A DNA stretch of 64,000 nt from Microbacterium sp. Yaish 1 (GCF_002245215.1 NZ_NPMR01000002.1:1157557-1221556), one strand, 5' to 3'. Shown: positions 24,626-33,255, counted from the stretch's first letter. Program-made: numbers and translations. Notes: generated from the letters alone by a model not told the origin.

Positions 24626-26405
24626 GGAGGGCCTCCTCGGGGACGACGTCGCGGATGGTGAGCACGGTCGCGATGAACGCGAGGTGGCTGAGGGCCTGCG
24701 GCGTGTTGCCCCAGGCGGTGCCGTCGTCGGCGTCGATCATCTCGGCGTAGATGCCGACGTCGTTCGCGAGGGCGACGAGCTGGTCGACGAGGTCGAGCGC
24801 CTCGTCGTGCCTGCCGACGCACGCGAGCGCCTCGGCGCGCCAGAACGCGCAGGCGACGAAGGTCTTCTCCTCGGCCGACACCCCGCTGTAGCGATACAGC
24901 AGCGGCCCGGCGCCGAGTTCCCCGGTGAGGGCGTCGATCGTCGTCGACATGCGCTCGCCGCGATCGAAGCCGGTGGGTGCGTGCAGCAGCACGGAGGCGT
25001 CGAGCTCGTCGGAACCGGCGTAGAAGACGTACGCCGACTTCGCCTCCGACCAGCAGTTCTCGTCGATCCAGAGCCGGATGCGCTCGCGCTCGGCCTTCCA
25101 CCGCTCGGCGCTCCCCGGGATCGCGCCGTTCTCGGCGAGCGCGACGGCATCGTCGAGAGCTTTCCAGCACCCCATCTTCGACGAGGTGTAGTGCCGTTCC
25201 TCCGGCAGCTCCCACATGCCCGAGTCGGGGTTGCGCCACAGGTCGCAGGTGCGGTCGGCGACGCCCGCCAGCATCCGCCCCGTTCCGATGTCGAGGACGT
25301 TGCCCGCATCGACGTACGTCCGGCAGATGGCCATGAGGTCGCCGTAGACGCCGAGCTGGAGCTGCTCGCGTGCGGGGTTGCCCGTGACGACCGGGCCGAC
25401 CCCTCGCCAGCCGGGCACGGGGTAGTCCTGGGCATCGGGTACGAGCTCGCCGCCCAGCGTGTACATGACGTGCAGCTCGGGCCCGTGCTCGCGGATGGTG
25501 CGCAGCATCCACGACAGTGCCGCGTGCGTCTCCTCGCGCAGCCCGAAGCGCACGAGCGCGTGCGCGGTGTAGGCGAGGTCGCGCACCCAGGCGTAGCGGT
25601 AGTCCCAGTTCTTGCCGCCCTCGGGATCCTCGGGTAGCGAGGTGGTGGCTGCCGCGGCGATCGCGCCGGTGGGGCTGAAGATGAGCAGCTTGAGGGCGAG
25701 CGCGCTGCGCTGGATGCGTTCCTCCCAGGGCCCCTCGTACGAGAAGACCTCGGACCAGTGCCGCCAGTTGTCGATCGTCCGGTCGATGCCGACGTCGACG
25801 TTCCGCGGGTCGGGAAGGTGCAGGGGCTCGTCGTGGGTCGCGGCGAGCGCGATGAGGTGACGCGACCCCTCCGTGGCGGTGAACGAGCCGGTCAGGCGAG
25901 GGCCGCTCGTGCCGTCGGGATCGGGGGCGTCGGGGCCGTGCTCGAAGCCCACGACGACGAGCGCGGTCTTGCCGCTGCGGATGACGTCGCCGTGCTGGGT
26001 GCGCTCGATCCAGGGCGACGCCGTGCGCAGCGAGGTGCCGGGATGAATGCGCCACGCCATCGGCACGGTGCCCTCGAGCCCGTCGATCCGGCGGGCAAGC
26101 TCGGCCCACGGCATCCGCCCGGCGACTCCCGACACCATGGCGTCGGTGACCTTCACGGATCCGCGAGCGGTTGTGAACGTCGTCTCGAGGACGTTCGTGT
26201 CGGGGACGTACCGACGGGTGGTCTCGAACTCCTCGGTGGGGGCGAGCTCGAGACATCCGCCCGTCTCGCTGTCGAGCAGGCGCGCGAAGACGGGCGTGGA
26301 GGTCAGGTCGGGAAGCGGCAGCCAGTCGACGCTGCCGTCGAGACCGATCAGCGCGACGGTACGGCCGTCGCCGATCGGCGCATACGACTCGATCCCCGCG
26401 GTCAC
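24615..26405 (-). CDS. Glycoside hydrolase family 15 protein (glucoamylase/trehalase-like)
   Basis: A 596-residue cytoplasmic GH15 enzyme. The N-terminal beta domain (YAPIGDGRTVALIGLDGSVDWLPLPDL) leads to the alpha/alpha barrel with KNWDYRYAWVRDLAYTAHAL, the helix around GSMWEL-like DSGMWELPEERHYTSSK, and the late CAFWRAEALA. Actinobacterial members hydrolyse trehalose or alpha-glucan ends; which one is not decided by sequence. GTG start at 26405 overlaps the stop of the small acidic gene by four bases (GTGA). With the SMP-30 and SDR genes it looks like a stress-linked sugar cluster. Confidence 0.88.
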   Translation of the reverse strand: MTAGIESYAPIGDGRTVALIGLDGSVDWLPLPDLTSTPVFARLLDSETGGCLELAPTEEFETTRRYVPDTNVLETTFTTARGSVKVTDAMVSGVAGRMPWAELARRIDGLEGTVPMAWRIHPGTSLRTASPWIERTQHGDVIRSGKTALVVVGFEHGPDAPDPDGTSGPRLTGSFTATEGSRHLIALAATHDEPLHLPDPRNVDVGIDRTIDNWRHWSEVFSYEGPWEERIQRSALALKLLIFSPTGAIAAAATTSLPEDPEGGKNWDYRYAWVRDLAYTAHALVRFGLREETHAALSWMLRTIREHGPELHVMYTLGGELVPDAQDYPVPGWRGVGPVVTGNPAREQLQLGVYGDLMAICRTYVDAGNVLDIGTGRMLAGVADRTCDLWRNPDSGMWELPEERHYTSSKMGCWKALDDAVALAENGAIPGSAERWKAERERIRLWIDENCWSEAKSAYVFYAGSDELDASVLLHAPTGFDRGERMSTTIDALTGELGAGPLLYRYSGVSAEEKTFVACAFWRAEALACVGRHDEALDLVDQLVALANDVGIYAEMIDADDGTAWGNTPQALSHLAFIATVLTIRDVVPEEALRGR

Positions 26406-26761
26406 ATGCCCTCGTCGTTGATGTCGCCTTCGCCGTCTTCACCGAGCTCGGCGATGACCGGGTCGTCTCCCTGGGTCTCGGGCTGGGCGTACCCCGTGGG
26501 CAGGTCCTCCGCCGGGATCTCGTCGTCGTCCGAGGGGATGTGCGCGGGGTCGTCGCTCGTGGCGGTGGCGGTGTCGAGATCGGCGGGGTCGACGCCGGAA
26601 TCGAGCGCCTCGTCGATCGCGTCGGTGCGCTCCCACTCGCGCTGCGCGGGGTCGAGGTCGGGATCGGCCACGCTGGTCGCATCGCCGTCGCGCAGCGGCT
26701 GGATGCCGGCATCCTCGGCTGCGGCGGGGCGGGCGAGGTCGTCGTTGAATGCGTTGGACAT
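26402..26761 (-). CDS. Small, strongly acidic hypothetical protein
   Basis: A 119-residue protein rich in Asp, Glu, Ala and Pro, with no Cys, no hydrophobic core and no membrane segment, so it is probably intrinsically disordered. Fragments such as WERTDAIDEALDSGVDPADL and SDDDEIPAEDLPTGYA recall acidic actinobacterial hypothetical families, but I cannot name it with confidence. ATG at 26761 has GGAG upstream. It is translationally coupled to the GH15 gene through a GTGA overlap and is the first gene of that unit. Confidence 0.7.
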   Translation of the reverse strand: MSNAFNDDLARPAAAEDAGIQPLRDGDATSVADPDLDPAQREWERTDAIDEALDSGVDPADLDTATATSDDPAHIPSDDDEIPAEDLPTGYAQPETQGDDPVIAELGEDGEGDINDEGM

Positions 26762-26902
26762 GACTCCACGATGCGCGGCAGCGGTGAATCCGTCGAGCCA
26801 CTTGCACCGGACCCGGGGGCGCGATAACGGGACTACCACGGGTCGCTCAGGCGATCACCGGTAGCGTGGAACGCTCCGTCGTCGTCATCCCGGAGGTCGC
26901 CC

Positions 26903-27823
26903 ATGCCCGTCGCCCGAATGCTGTTGGATGCCGGTCGCGGCGCTCTCATCGGGACCGTCGAGATCATCCCCGGAGTCAGCGGCGGCACCGTCGCGCTGAT
27001 CGTCGGGGTGTACGAGACGCTCATCGACTCAGCCGGCCACCTCGCCCGCGGGGTGGCTCGCGCCGCCGCCGACGGCGTCCGAGGCCGCGGTCTCACTCGT
27101 GCGTGCGCGGAGTTCGCCGCCGTGCGCTGGTCGGTCGTCCTGCCCGTCGGCTTCGGCATGATCGCCGCGGTTCTCGCGGCGTCTGCGGTTCTCGCGCCGA
27201 TCATCGAGGCCGAACCCGTCGCCTCACGCGCGCTCTTCGCAGGACTCATCCTGGCCTCGCTCGTCGTCCCGATCCGGATGGTCGGCGGTCGGTGGCGGAT
27301 ACGCGAGTACGCCATCGCGGCCGTCGGCGCCGTCGCCGGGTTCGCCCTCACGAGCCTGCCCCAGGTCGACCCTCTCGAACCGCCCCTTCCGGTCGTCGCG
27401 CTCGCGGCGGCGTTCGCCGTGTGCGCGCTCGTCGTCCCGGGCGTCTCGGGTTCGTTCATCCTGCTGGCCGTCGGGATGTACGCGCCGACGCTGGCCGCGG
27501 TGAACGAGCGCGATCTGGTCTACCTCGGCGTCTTCATCCTCGGCGCGATGATCGGGCTCGGACTGTTCGTGTCGGTGCTGCAGTGGCTGCTGGTTCACCG
27601 GCGGCGCGTCATGCTGGCGATGATGACGGGCCTGATGGTCGGTTCGCTCCGCGCCCTGTGGCCGTGGCAGGAGGGCGGCACCGTGCAGCCTCCCGGGCCG
27701 GATGCCGTGCCGGTGCTGCTCCTCGTGCTCCTCGGCGCCGCGGCCGTGGGCGGCGTGCTCCTCATCGAATCGGCTGTTCTGCGCAGGGCTGCTCGTCGCC
27801 TCGAAGCGGGCGCCGCGGGCTAG
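26903..27823 (+). CDS. DUF368 polyprenyl-phosphate translocase (PopT-like)
   Basis: A 306-residue integral membrane protein with about eight to ten helices and two family repeats: IEIIPGVSGGT-like TVEIIPGVSGGTVALIVGVY near residue 18 and ALVVPGVSGSFILLAVGMY near 178. DUF368 proteins have been identified as undecaprenyl-phosphate recycling translocases that return the lipid carrier to the cytoplasmic face for wall synthesis. The GGAGG ribosome binding site sits seven bases ahead of ATG 26903. Stand-alone gene between divergent and same-strand neighbours. Confidence 0.87.
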   Translation: MPVARMLLDAGRGALIGTVEIIPGVSGGTVALIVGVYETLIDSAGHLARGVARAAADGVRGRGLTRACAEFAAVRWSVVLPVGFGMIAAVLAASAVLAPIIEAEPVASRALFAGLILASLVVPIRMVGGRWRIREYAIAAVGAVAGFALTSLPQVDPLEPPLPVVALAAAFAVCALVVPGVSGSFILLAVGMYAPTLAAVNERDLVYLGVFILGAMIGLGLFVSVLQWLLVHRRRVMLAMMTGLMVGSLRALWPWQEGGTVQPPGPDAVPVLLLVLLGAAAVGGVLLIESAVLRRAARRLEAGAAG

Positions 27824-27885
27824 CACACGTCAGCCTGATCCGCCTCCCCCTCGGCTCATCGGGGCCGGCGTGTGAGCGTGGAATC

Positions 27886-29205
27886 ATGATGTCTTCGATC
27901 ACCGCCGCTGCACGCACGCTGACCGACGACTCCCCTCAGCTTCTGCTGCGCGGATACGGGTTCGGCGATCGGATCTGGAGGCGGGTGCGAGCCGGTGCAC
28001 GCTCGGCGCCGATGGGCCTTCTCGGCGATCCGACGATCTTCGTCCGGGGCGCCGAGGGCGTCGAGGTGTTCTACGACGAGGATCGGGTGCGCCGCCACGG
28101 GGCGATGCCGGGGATCGTGCAGGAGACCCTCTTCGGGCACGGTTCGGTTCACAGCCTCGACGGTGAGGACCACCGGCACCGCAAAGCGACGTTCCTCGAC
28201 GTCGCCTACGAGGACGAGCAGGTCGAGCGCCTGCGCCCCCTCCTCGCCGCCGAGTGGCAGCGCGAGCTCGACGACTGGTTCGCCGGCGGTGAGCGCTCCG
28301 CCTATGACGCGGCGGTGGGCGCCTTCGGGCGTGCCGTCATGCGGTGGGCGGGGCTTCCGGGAACCGCCGCGGCGAAGACGCGATGGGCGGGACGTCTCGC
28401 GCAGATCGTGGACGGCTTCGGCGTCCCCTACTCGCCCGAGTACCTCCTCGCGTGGATCAATCGCCGCTGGTCCGACCGCCACTCTCAGCACCTCATCGAG
28501 GCGGTGCGCGACGGCGACCTCCAGCCGGAGCCCGGAACAGCCCTCCACGCATGGGCCTGGCACCGCGATCGCGCCGGCGTGCTGCTGTCCGCACGACTGG
28601 CCGGGATCGAGCTGCAGAACAGCATGCGACCCATGATCGCCGTCGCGCGGTTCGTGGCCTTCGCCGCGAAGGAGCTGCACGACCGTCCGGAGTGGCGCGA
28701 GCGCATCGCCGCCGAGGCGGCAGAGCGCGAGACCCTCGACGGCGGACCGCTCGCTGTCGCGTTCGCCCAGGAGATCCGGCGCACCGCCCCGTTCGTCCCG
28801 ATGCTCCCCGCGCGTGCGGTCGCCGACATCGAGCTCGACGGCCAGCGCGTTGCGGCGGGTGGCCGCGTCGTGCTCGACATCCTCGGCACCAACATCGATG
28901 AGAGCTCGTGGGAGCGCGCCGACTCGTTCGCACCCGAGCGCTTCATCGGCGTCGACGACTACGAGGCTCTGTCCGCATTCGTCCCGCACGGCGGGGCGGA
29001 TGTCGCCACGGGCCACCGGTGCCCGGGAGAGAAGCTCGCGATCGCCGGGCTCGCGACCGCGATCACGGCACTGAGCCACCGGGATGTCGCGATCCTCGGC
29101 TCCGCTCTCGACGTCGACATGCGCCGGTTGCCGACGAAGCCCGCGTCGGGCGGCCGCGTCCGCGCGACCGGCACTGGCGGCGGTTGCCCGTTCCACCGGC
29201 GCTGA
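27886..29205 (+). CDS. CYP152-family cytochrome P450 peroxygenase (fatty-acid hydroxylase or decarboxylase)
   Basis: A 439-residue P450. The heme ligand is Cys379 in FVPHGGADVATGHRCPGEK, and the ExxR motif is E296-R299. In place of the I-helix acid-alcohol pair it has Arg248-Pro249 (LQNSMRPMIAVARF), the mark of H2O2-driven CYP152 enzymes that bind the fatty-acid carboxylate through this Arg. The position matching Gln85 of P450-BSbeta and His85 of OleT appears to be His89 (GSVHSLDGEDHRHRK), so terminal-alkene formation as well as alpha/beta hydroxylation is possible. Start is the first of two adjacent ATGs, preceded by weak GGAA. The tail is GTGGGCPFHRR. Soluble, no electron-transfer partner nearby, as expected for a peroxygenase. 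Confidence 0.9.
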   Translation: MMSSITAAARTLTDDSPQLLLRGYGFGDRIWRRVRAGARSAPMGLLGDPTIFVRGAEGVEVFYDEDRVRRHGAMPGIVQETLFGHGSVHSLDGEDHRHRKATFLDVAYEDEQVERLRPLLAAEWQRELDDWFAGGERSAYDAAVGAFGRAVMRWAGLPGTAAAKTRWAGRLAQIVDGFGVPYSPEYLLAWINRRWSDRHSQHLIEAVRDGDLQPEPGTALHAWAWHRDRAGVLLSARLAGIELQNSMRPMIAVARFVAFAAKELHDRPEWRERIAAEAAERETLDGGPLAVAFAQEIRRTAPFVPMLPARAVADIELDGQRVAAGGRVVLDILGTNIDESSWERADSFAPERFIGVDDYEALSAFVPHGGADVATGHRCPGEKLAIAGLATAITALSHRDVAILGSALDVDMRRLPTKPASGGRVRATGTGGGCPFHRR

Positions 29206-29316
29206 CCCGACGCGAACCCGTACTCGGCGTCGTGTCCCCCGAAAGGCCGACTCGACGGACCGGCCGGAAACCCCTAGCGTCGATGACGTCGACGATCTTC
29301 CCCCCGGATCGTGGAG

Positions 29317-29343
29317 CGCCCCGCATCCTCGGATGTCGGGGCG
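29317..29343 (+). terminator. Hairpin downstream of the P450 gene
   Basis: CGCCCCGCATCC and GGATGTCGGGGCG pair over 12 bp with one bulge and a two-base TC loop, followed by TTCTGGTTT. It lies 112 bp behind the P450 stop codon and fits an intrinsic terminator. Confidence 0.6.
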
Positions 29344-29728
29344 TTCTGGTTTCCGCGACGCGGGAGAACGCCCGGCATCATCCGATCGGATGAAATCTTG
29401 CGCGGAACATCAGCGGATACAGAGCCCCGCAGGCCCCACGCCACGGAACTTTTAAGTCGCTTGACCGGCTTTTTTGAGGCCGGCCGGCGGCGCAACCGGC
29501 CTGCACGCGCCGTCTGCCACCCGAGGCATGATCATCACGTCGGGTGCGATCCAGCGCTGATGGGGAGCAGGGCGGGCCTGCTCGATCCCTCGGCCGCGAG
29601 TTAGGTCCTCGTCTCGCGTCCGACCTGCGCCCGGGACTCTGGAGGGGTCCCGGGCGCCTTCTCGTTCCCGCATGCGGAGATTCTCTCGGCGTCTCAGCCG
29701 CGGCGTCGGCACCGTTCCCGCATACGAC
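29344..29728. other. Non-coding stretch between the P450 gene and the tRNA pair
   Basis: About 380 bp with no ORF that looks coding by codon use or by a ribosome binding site. It contains the perfect palindrome at 29378-29393, an AT-rich patch (CTTTTAAG, then GGCTTTTTTGAGGCC near 29465-29480) and several short GC hairpins, including CCCGGGACTCTGGAGGGGTCCCGGG near 29627-29653. A small RNA is possible but not demonstrable. Confidence 0.5.
29378..29393. repeat. 16-bp palindrome TCATCC-GATC-GGATGA, copy 1
   Basis: A perfect palindrome followed by AAATCTTG. Related copies with the same TCATCC-N4-GGATGA design and a following AAA/AAT-TT lie at 35298 and 38799. It probably binds a dimeric regulator; here no protein gene starts downstream on the + strand. 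Confidence 0.55.
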
Positions 29729-29755
29729 AAAACCCCCGGACGAACCGGGGGTTTT
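29729..29755 (-). terminator. Intrinsic terminator of the tRNA unit
   Basis: AAAACCCCCGG-ACGAA-CCGGGGGTTTT: perfect 11-bp arms with A and T tracts at both sides. It lies seven bases downstream of the tRNA-Met 3' end on the minus strand, so it ends the tRNA transcript. Confidence 0.9.
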
Positions 29756-29761
29756 CATCTG

Positions 29762-29835
29762 TAGCAGGAGCGGGGCTTGAACCCGCGACCTCACGATTAT
29801 GAGTCGTGCGCTCTCACCAGCTGAGCTACCCTGCC
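29762..29835 (-). tRNA. tRNA-Met (CAT), elongator type
   Basis: A 74-base cloverleaf. The acceptor GGCAGGG pairs with TCCTGCT (G-U at the ends), the D arm is GCTCAGCTGGTGAGAGC, and the anticodon stem-loop is CACGA-CTCATAA-TCGTG with anticodon CAT. The T arm is GCGGGTTCAAGCCCCGC and the discriminator is A. CCA is not encoded. The first acceptor pair is not the C-A mismatch of the initiator, and the sequence resembles actinobacterial elongator tRNA-Met more than tRNA-Ile2. Confidence 0.93.
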
Positions 29836-29858
29836 GCAACGCATCCGAGGATGCTGCG

Positions 29859-29930
29859 AGCCCCGAGTCAGGATTGAACTGACGACCCCTTCCTTACCAT
29901 GGAAGTGCTCTGCCACTGAGCTATCGGGGC
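29859..29930 (-). tRNA. tRNA-Thr (GGT)
   Basis: A 72-base cloverleaf with acceptor GCCCCGA/TCGGGGC, D arm GCTCAGTGGCAGAGC, anticodon stem-loop CTTCC-ATGGTAA-GGAAG (anticodon GGT) and T arm GTCAGTTCAATCCTGAC. The discriminator is T; CCA is not encoded. It is 23 bp upstream of tRNA-Met and probably in one transcript. Confidence 0.94.
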
Positions 29931-29993
29931 GTGCCACCCGCAAGCGGGCAACTAGAAGAGGATACCATCTCGGCGGCCTCACTTCGAATCAGG

Positions 29994-31394
29994 TCAGCGC
30001 TTCGTGTGCTCCTCGAGCCAGGCGATGGGATCGGTCTGCGTGGTGCCGCCGAGGAGGACCTCGAGGTGCAGGTGAGCCCCCGTCGACTTGCCGGTGCTGC
30101 CGACCTTGCCGATGATCTGTCCGGGCTCGACCGTGTCGCCGACCTTGACCTTGAGCGAGCCGTACTGCATGTGGCCGTAGCGGGTCGAGACGAGCTCGCC
30201 GTCGATGTTGTGGTCGATGACGACCGTCACCCCGTAGTCGCCGCCCGCCTCGGTCGCGATGCGCACGGTGCCACCGGCAACGGCGTGGATGTCGGCGCCC
30301 GCGCCCGGAGTGAGGTCGACGCCGCGGTGCGGACGCGAGAACTCGGACAGGTAGGAGACGGAGCCGAACTGCGCCGAGATCGGCACACCCACCGGGAAGG
30401 GCCACTGGATCGCGGCGTTCGGGTCGTTGACCCACGTGCCGGCGAAGTTGGTCACACCCGAGTCTGCGGCGATCTTCGAGACCGAGGTGACGTCGAAGGT
30501 GTCGCTGCGGTCGAACGTCACGCCCGTGCTGGATGAGGAGACGTACGCCTGGATCTCCTCGGGCTCGATCGAGGCCGACGTGCGCGGCGCTTCCGCCGTG
30601 ATGTCACGGCCGGTGTCACCGGACGCGAAGACCGCAGCGGCAGGGCTCGTCAGGCCGACCGCGAGGAGACCGACGGCCGCGACGGCGCTCATCGAGACGG
30701 ATGCCGCCGCGACGCGCTTGCCGACGCGACGCAGGCGTCCCGGGCGGGCGACCGCGACCTCGCGCGTGCGCTGCTGGTGCTCGGCGATCGACTCCTCGGC
30801 CACCTGCACCGGCGTCTGGGCCGTGAAGGAGAACAGGCGCGCGGCGAACTCGAACTCGTCGACGTCGTGCGCGTCCGAAGGCTTGCGGGTCTCGTCCCCG
30901 GCGCTCGAGTCGCCGGCCGAGCTCGTCTCGGCGGCATCCGCCGTGTCGGCCTTCGCGGAGTCGACGGCGGCAGGGCCGAACGACTCCCCCTGCGGGGCAG
31001 CGTGCTCGGCGGCCGGACGCGAGCGGCGGCGGCGGGAGGGCGTGACGAGATCCGGACCGGCGTAGGCGTCGCCGTCGAGGACCGTGAGGACCATCTCGTC
31101 GGTCTCGGCGTTGGCCTCGGCCTGAGGCTCCACGACGGGAGGAACCGTGCTCGCGTCGTCGCTCGACGCCGCGCGGGGCTCGTCGGGCGTCGAGGGCGCC
31201 TCGTCGATCGTCGCGACGTCGTCGGTCGGAACGGCGGCGACCTTCGCGGCGAGCTCGGCTTCGGCGGCCAGACGCCGCCACTGCGCTCGCGTCAGACCCG
31301 CGGCCCGCGTGAGACCCGCCGCCGCAGCGGACGAGGGTTCCCCTGCCGAGGGTCGCGAGGACGCGGCCTCAGTGGGGGTGGTCTCAGAAGTCAA
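29994..31394 (-). CDS. M23-family peptidoglycan metallopeptidase, membrane-anchored
   Basis: A 466-residue protein with a long disordered cytoplasmic N-terminus (about 220 residues, Ala/Asp/Glu-rich). One transmembrane segment lies near residue 235 (ASVSMSAVAAVGLLAVGLT), then a linker, and the LytM/M23 domain begins around residue 345. Zinc ligands are in RPHRGVDLTPG and STGAHLHLEV. It should cut peptide cross-bridges in the wall or, through the missing-ligand route of related proteins, regulate amidases; all ligands look intact here. The upstream region contains a GC-alternating palindrome GCGCGCGCTCGCGCGC. Transcribed behind the phosphatase gene with a 136-bp gap. Confidence 0.88.
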   Translation of the reverse strand: MTSETTPTEAASSRPSAGEPSSAAAAGLTRAAGLTRAQWRRLAAEAELAAKVAAVPTDDVATIDEAPSTPDEPRAASSDDASTVPPVVEPQAEANAETDEMVLTVLDGDAYAGPDLVTPSRRRRSRPAAEHAAPQGESFGPAAVDSAKADTADAAETSSAGDSSAGDETRKPSDAHDVDEFEFAARLFSFTAQTPVQVAEESIAEHQQRTREVAVARPGRLRRVGKRVAAASVSMSAVAAVGLLAVGLTSPAAAVFASGDTGRDITAEAPRTSASIEPEEIQAYVSSSSTGVTFDRSDTFDVTSVSKIAADSGVTNFAGTWVNDPNAAIQWPFPVGVPISAQFGSVSYLSEFSRPHRGVDLTPGAGADIHAVAGGTVRIATEAGGDYGVTVVIDHNIDGELVSTRYGHMQYGSLKVKVGDTVEPGQIIGKVGSTGKSTGAHLHLEVLLGGTTQTDPIAWLEEHTKR

Positions 31395-31530
31395 ATCGCA
31401 GGCTCTCGAAAACAGCGCGCGCTCGCGCGCGGCACAAACTATCCGGGTGGTGTCCGCCCTCCGGATCGGGTTCCGAAGATAACGAACGGGTAAACACTAA
31501 CGACTTGCGGCTGGGAATGCGATCCACGCG

Positions 31531-32328
31531 TCAGCTTTCGTGGAAAACCCGTTCCGCCAGACGGCTGTGGAGCGACGGGGACGCGGCGATCGTCATGGTT
31601 CGCCCGGGGCGTTCGCCGGGCATCCCGGTCACCACTCCCCCGGCCTCGGCGACCAGCAGCGCCCCGGCGGCGTGGTCCCAGGGCTGCAGTCCGCGCTCGA
31701 CGTAGCCGTCGAGGCGGCCGGCGGCGACGTACGCCAGATCGAGGGATGCCGCTCCGGCGCGGCGGATGTCGCGCGCGACGGGCATGATGCGGCCCAGCCG
31801 CGCGAGATCGCCCGCGTGCGTCGCCGGGTCGTAGCCGAAACCGGTCGCCAGGAGGGCGCCGGCATCGGTCGGCTCGGAGACCGCGAGACGGACGTCGCCG
31901 AGCCAGGCGCCGTCACCCGCGGTCGCGCGGAACATCTCGTCGACGGCCGGCGAGAAGACCGCCGCGGCGACCGCCTCCCACCGCTGCGGATCGGGCTCGC
32001 CGTCGACGACGGCGATGCTCACCGCGTAGTGCGGGATGCCGTAGGCGTAGTTGACCGTTCCGTCGATGGGGTCCACGACCCAGGTCAAGCCGCTCGCACC
32101 GCGCTCGGCTCCGGACTCCTCGCCGAGGAACCCGTCGTCGGGACGCGCCTGGGCGATGCGATCGCGGATGAGGAGCTCGACCTCGCGGTCGGCCTCGGTG
32201 ACGATGTCGGCGAGCGCCGACTTGGTCGCGGCGATCGCGACTCCCTCGCCCCGGCGTCGGCGCGCGAGCGCACCCGCCTCGCGCGCGATCTCGACGGCCA
32301 GGTCTGCGAGCTCTCGGGCATCCACCAT
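31531..32328 (-). CDS. Inositol monophosphatase-family phosphatase
   Basis: A 265-residue Mg-dependent phosphatase. Metal-binding motifs are FLGEESGAERG, WVVDPIDGTVNYAYG and QPWDHAAGALLVAEAGG. The family covers inositol-1-phosphatase, histidinol-phosphatase (HisN) and fructose-1,6-bisphosphatase-like members. Which substrate applies here is not settled by motifs or context, although actinobacterial HisN is a serious alternative. ATG at 32328 is preferred; a GTG nine bases upstream is also in frame. Confidence 0.88.
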   Translation of the reverse strand: MVDARELADLAVEIAREAGALARRRRGEGVAIAATKSALADIVTEADREVELLIRDRIAQARPDDGFLGEESGAERGASGLTWVVDPIDGTVNYAYGIPHYAVSIAVVDGEPDPQRWEAVAAAVFSPAVDEMFRATAGDGAWLGDVRLAVSEPTDAGALLATGFGYDPATHAGDLARLGRIMPVARDIRRAGAASLDLAYVAAGRLDGYVERGLQPWDHAAGALLVAEAGGVVTGMPGERPGRTMTIAASPSLHSRLAERVFHES

Positions 32329-32373
32329 GCGACCCACGCTACGGGGTTCGCGGCCCCCGGAAGGCCGAGACCG

Positions 32374-33255
32374 TCAGCGCGGAGCGATCGGCTGGTCGGG
32401 CAGGGGCGGGGGCGGCGGGTAGTCCTGGTAGCCCGGCTGCTGCTGTGCCGGCGCCGGCGGGGTCGCCTGAGCAGGCGCCGGCTGTGCCGGAGCCTGCTGG
32501 GCGGGGGCGTACGCCTGCGGATAGGTGGGACGGCCGGTGTAGTAGGCCTGCCAGTCGGGCGACCCATCGCCGAGCACGGGCAGCGGCGTGCGGCCGTCGG
32601 CGTAGGTCGGCCATGGTGCCGCTGCCGGCGGATGCGGCGGGCGGGGCATCAGCAGCGCGTTGACGAGCGGGACCAGCGCGGTGCCGACCGCCGCGAGGAT
32701 GGTGAGCGCGACCACGACGCGCCAGTAGATCGGCAGGAAGTCGAACCACTCCCCGCCGACGAGCGGCACGATCAGCATGACGGCGACGATCCCGACGAAG
32801 GCGATGGTGACGTAGGTCACGATCGAGAGGAACGTCGTGGGATTGCGCAGATAGGCCTTCGTGAACAGGCGCAGGTGCAGCAGGGCCAGCTGCAGGATCA
32901 GCACGACCAGGAGGAAGCGCATGAAGCGCTCGTACCCCCACCCGAAGCTCTCGGTCGGGGACGGCAGCCAGATCATGACAGCGCCGACCAGCAGCGCGAT
33001 GACCCAGCTGCCCATGCTCGTGAGCGCGAACCAGGCGGGACGACGACCGGCGAGGTGCGACTCGAGGATCGCGATGCCCGCGAAGCCCGCGAGCAGCAGC
33101 ACCGTCATGAAGGCGCGCGCGACGATGCCGGTGCCCGAGCCGATCAGCACCCAGACGACGCACACGATCGCCGCGGCGATGAGTGCGCCGATCGCGACCC
33201 AGATCGCGGCTCGCAGCAGCCTGCTCGATTCCGGAGATGTGATGGGCTTGCTCAT
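32374..33255 (-). CDS. Multi-pass membrane protein with Pro/Ala/Gln-rich tail
   Basis: A 293-residue protein with about six hydrophobic segments in the first 205 residues (for example VAIGALIAAAIVCVVWVLIG and IVAVMLIVPLVGG). A cytoplasmic tail of about 85 residues follows, rich in Pro, Ala, Gln and Tyr and ending in YQDYPPPPPLPDQPIAPR. No family recognised. The tail is low complexity and may vary in length. The upstream neighbour is a divergent histidine kinase gene. Confidence 0.75.
   Translation of the reverse strand: MSKPITSPESSRLLRAAIWVAIGALIAAAIVCVVWVLIGSGTGIVARAFMTVLLLAGFAGIAILESHLAGRRPAWFALTSMGSWVIALLVGAVMIWLPSPTESFGWGYERFMRFLLVVLILQLALLHLRLFTKAYLRNPTTFLSIVTYVTIAFVGIVAVMLIVPLVGGEWFDFLPIYWRVVVALTILAAVGTALVPLVNALLMPRPPHPPAAAPWPTYADGRTPLPVLGDGSPDWQAYYTGRPTYPQAYAPAQQAPAQPAPAQATPPAPAQQQPGYQDYPPPPPLPDQPIAPR

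Noticed and set aside
29391-29455. A 21-codon ORF (MKSCAEHQRIQ...) starting in the right half of the 29378 palindrome, considered as a second RiPP precursor.
   Set aside because: No ribosome binding site, no leader motif, no ring pattern, and no biosynthetic gene next to it.
29762-29930. The tRNA-Met/tRNA-Thr pair as an integration site for the region up to the lanthipeptide genes.
   Set aside because: No integrase, no duplicated tRNA 3' end, and composition on both sides is the same.
31480-31501. TAAC-like direct repeats upstream of the M23 gene, similar to an MtrA site.
   Set aside because: Spacing (11 and 7 bp) and sequence do not match a clear consensus, and mtrA is not in the window.
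31395-31530. The leader of the M23 peptidase gene was examined for a cyclic di-AMP (ydaO-type) riboswitch, which often precedes wall-hydrolase genes in actinobacteria.
   Set aside because: The gap is only 136 bp and none of the conserved stretches of that riboswitch could be found.
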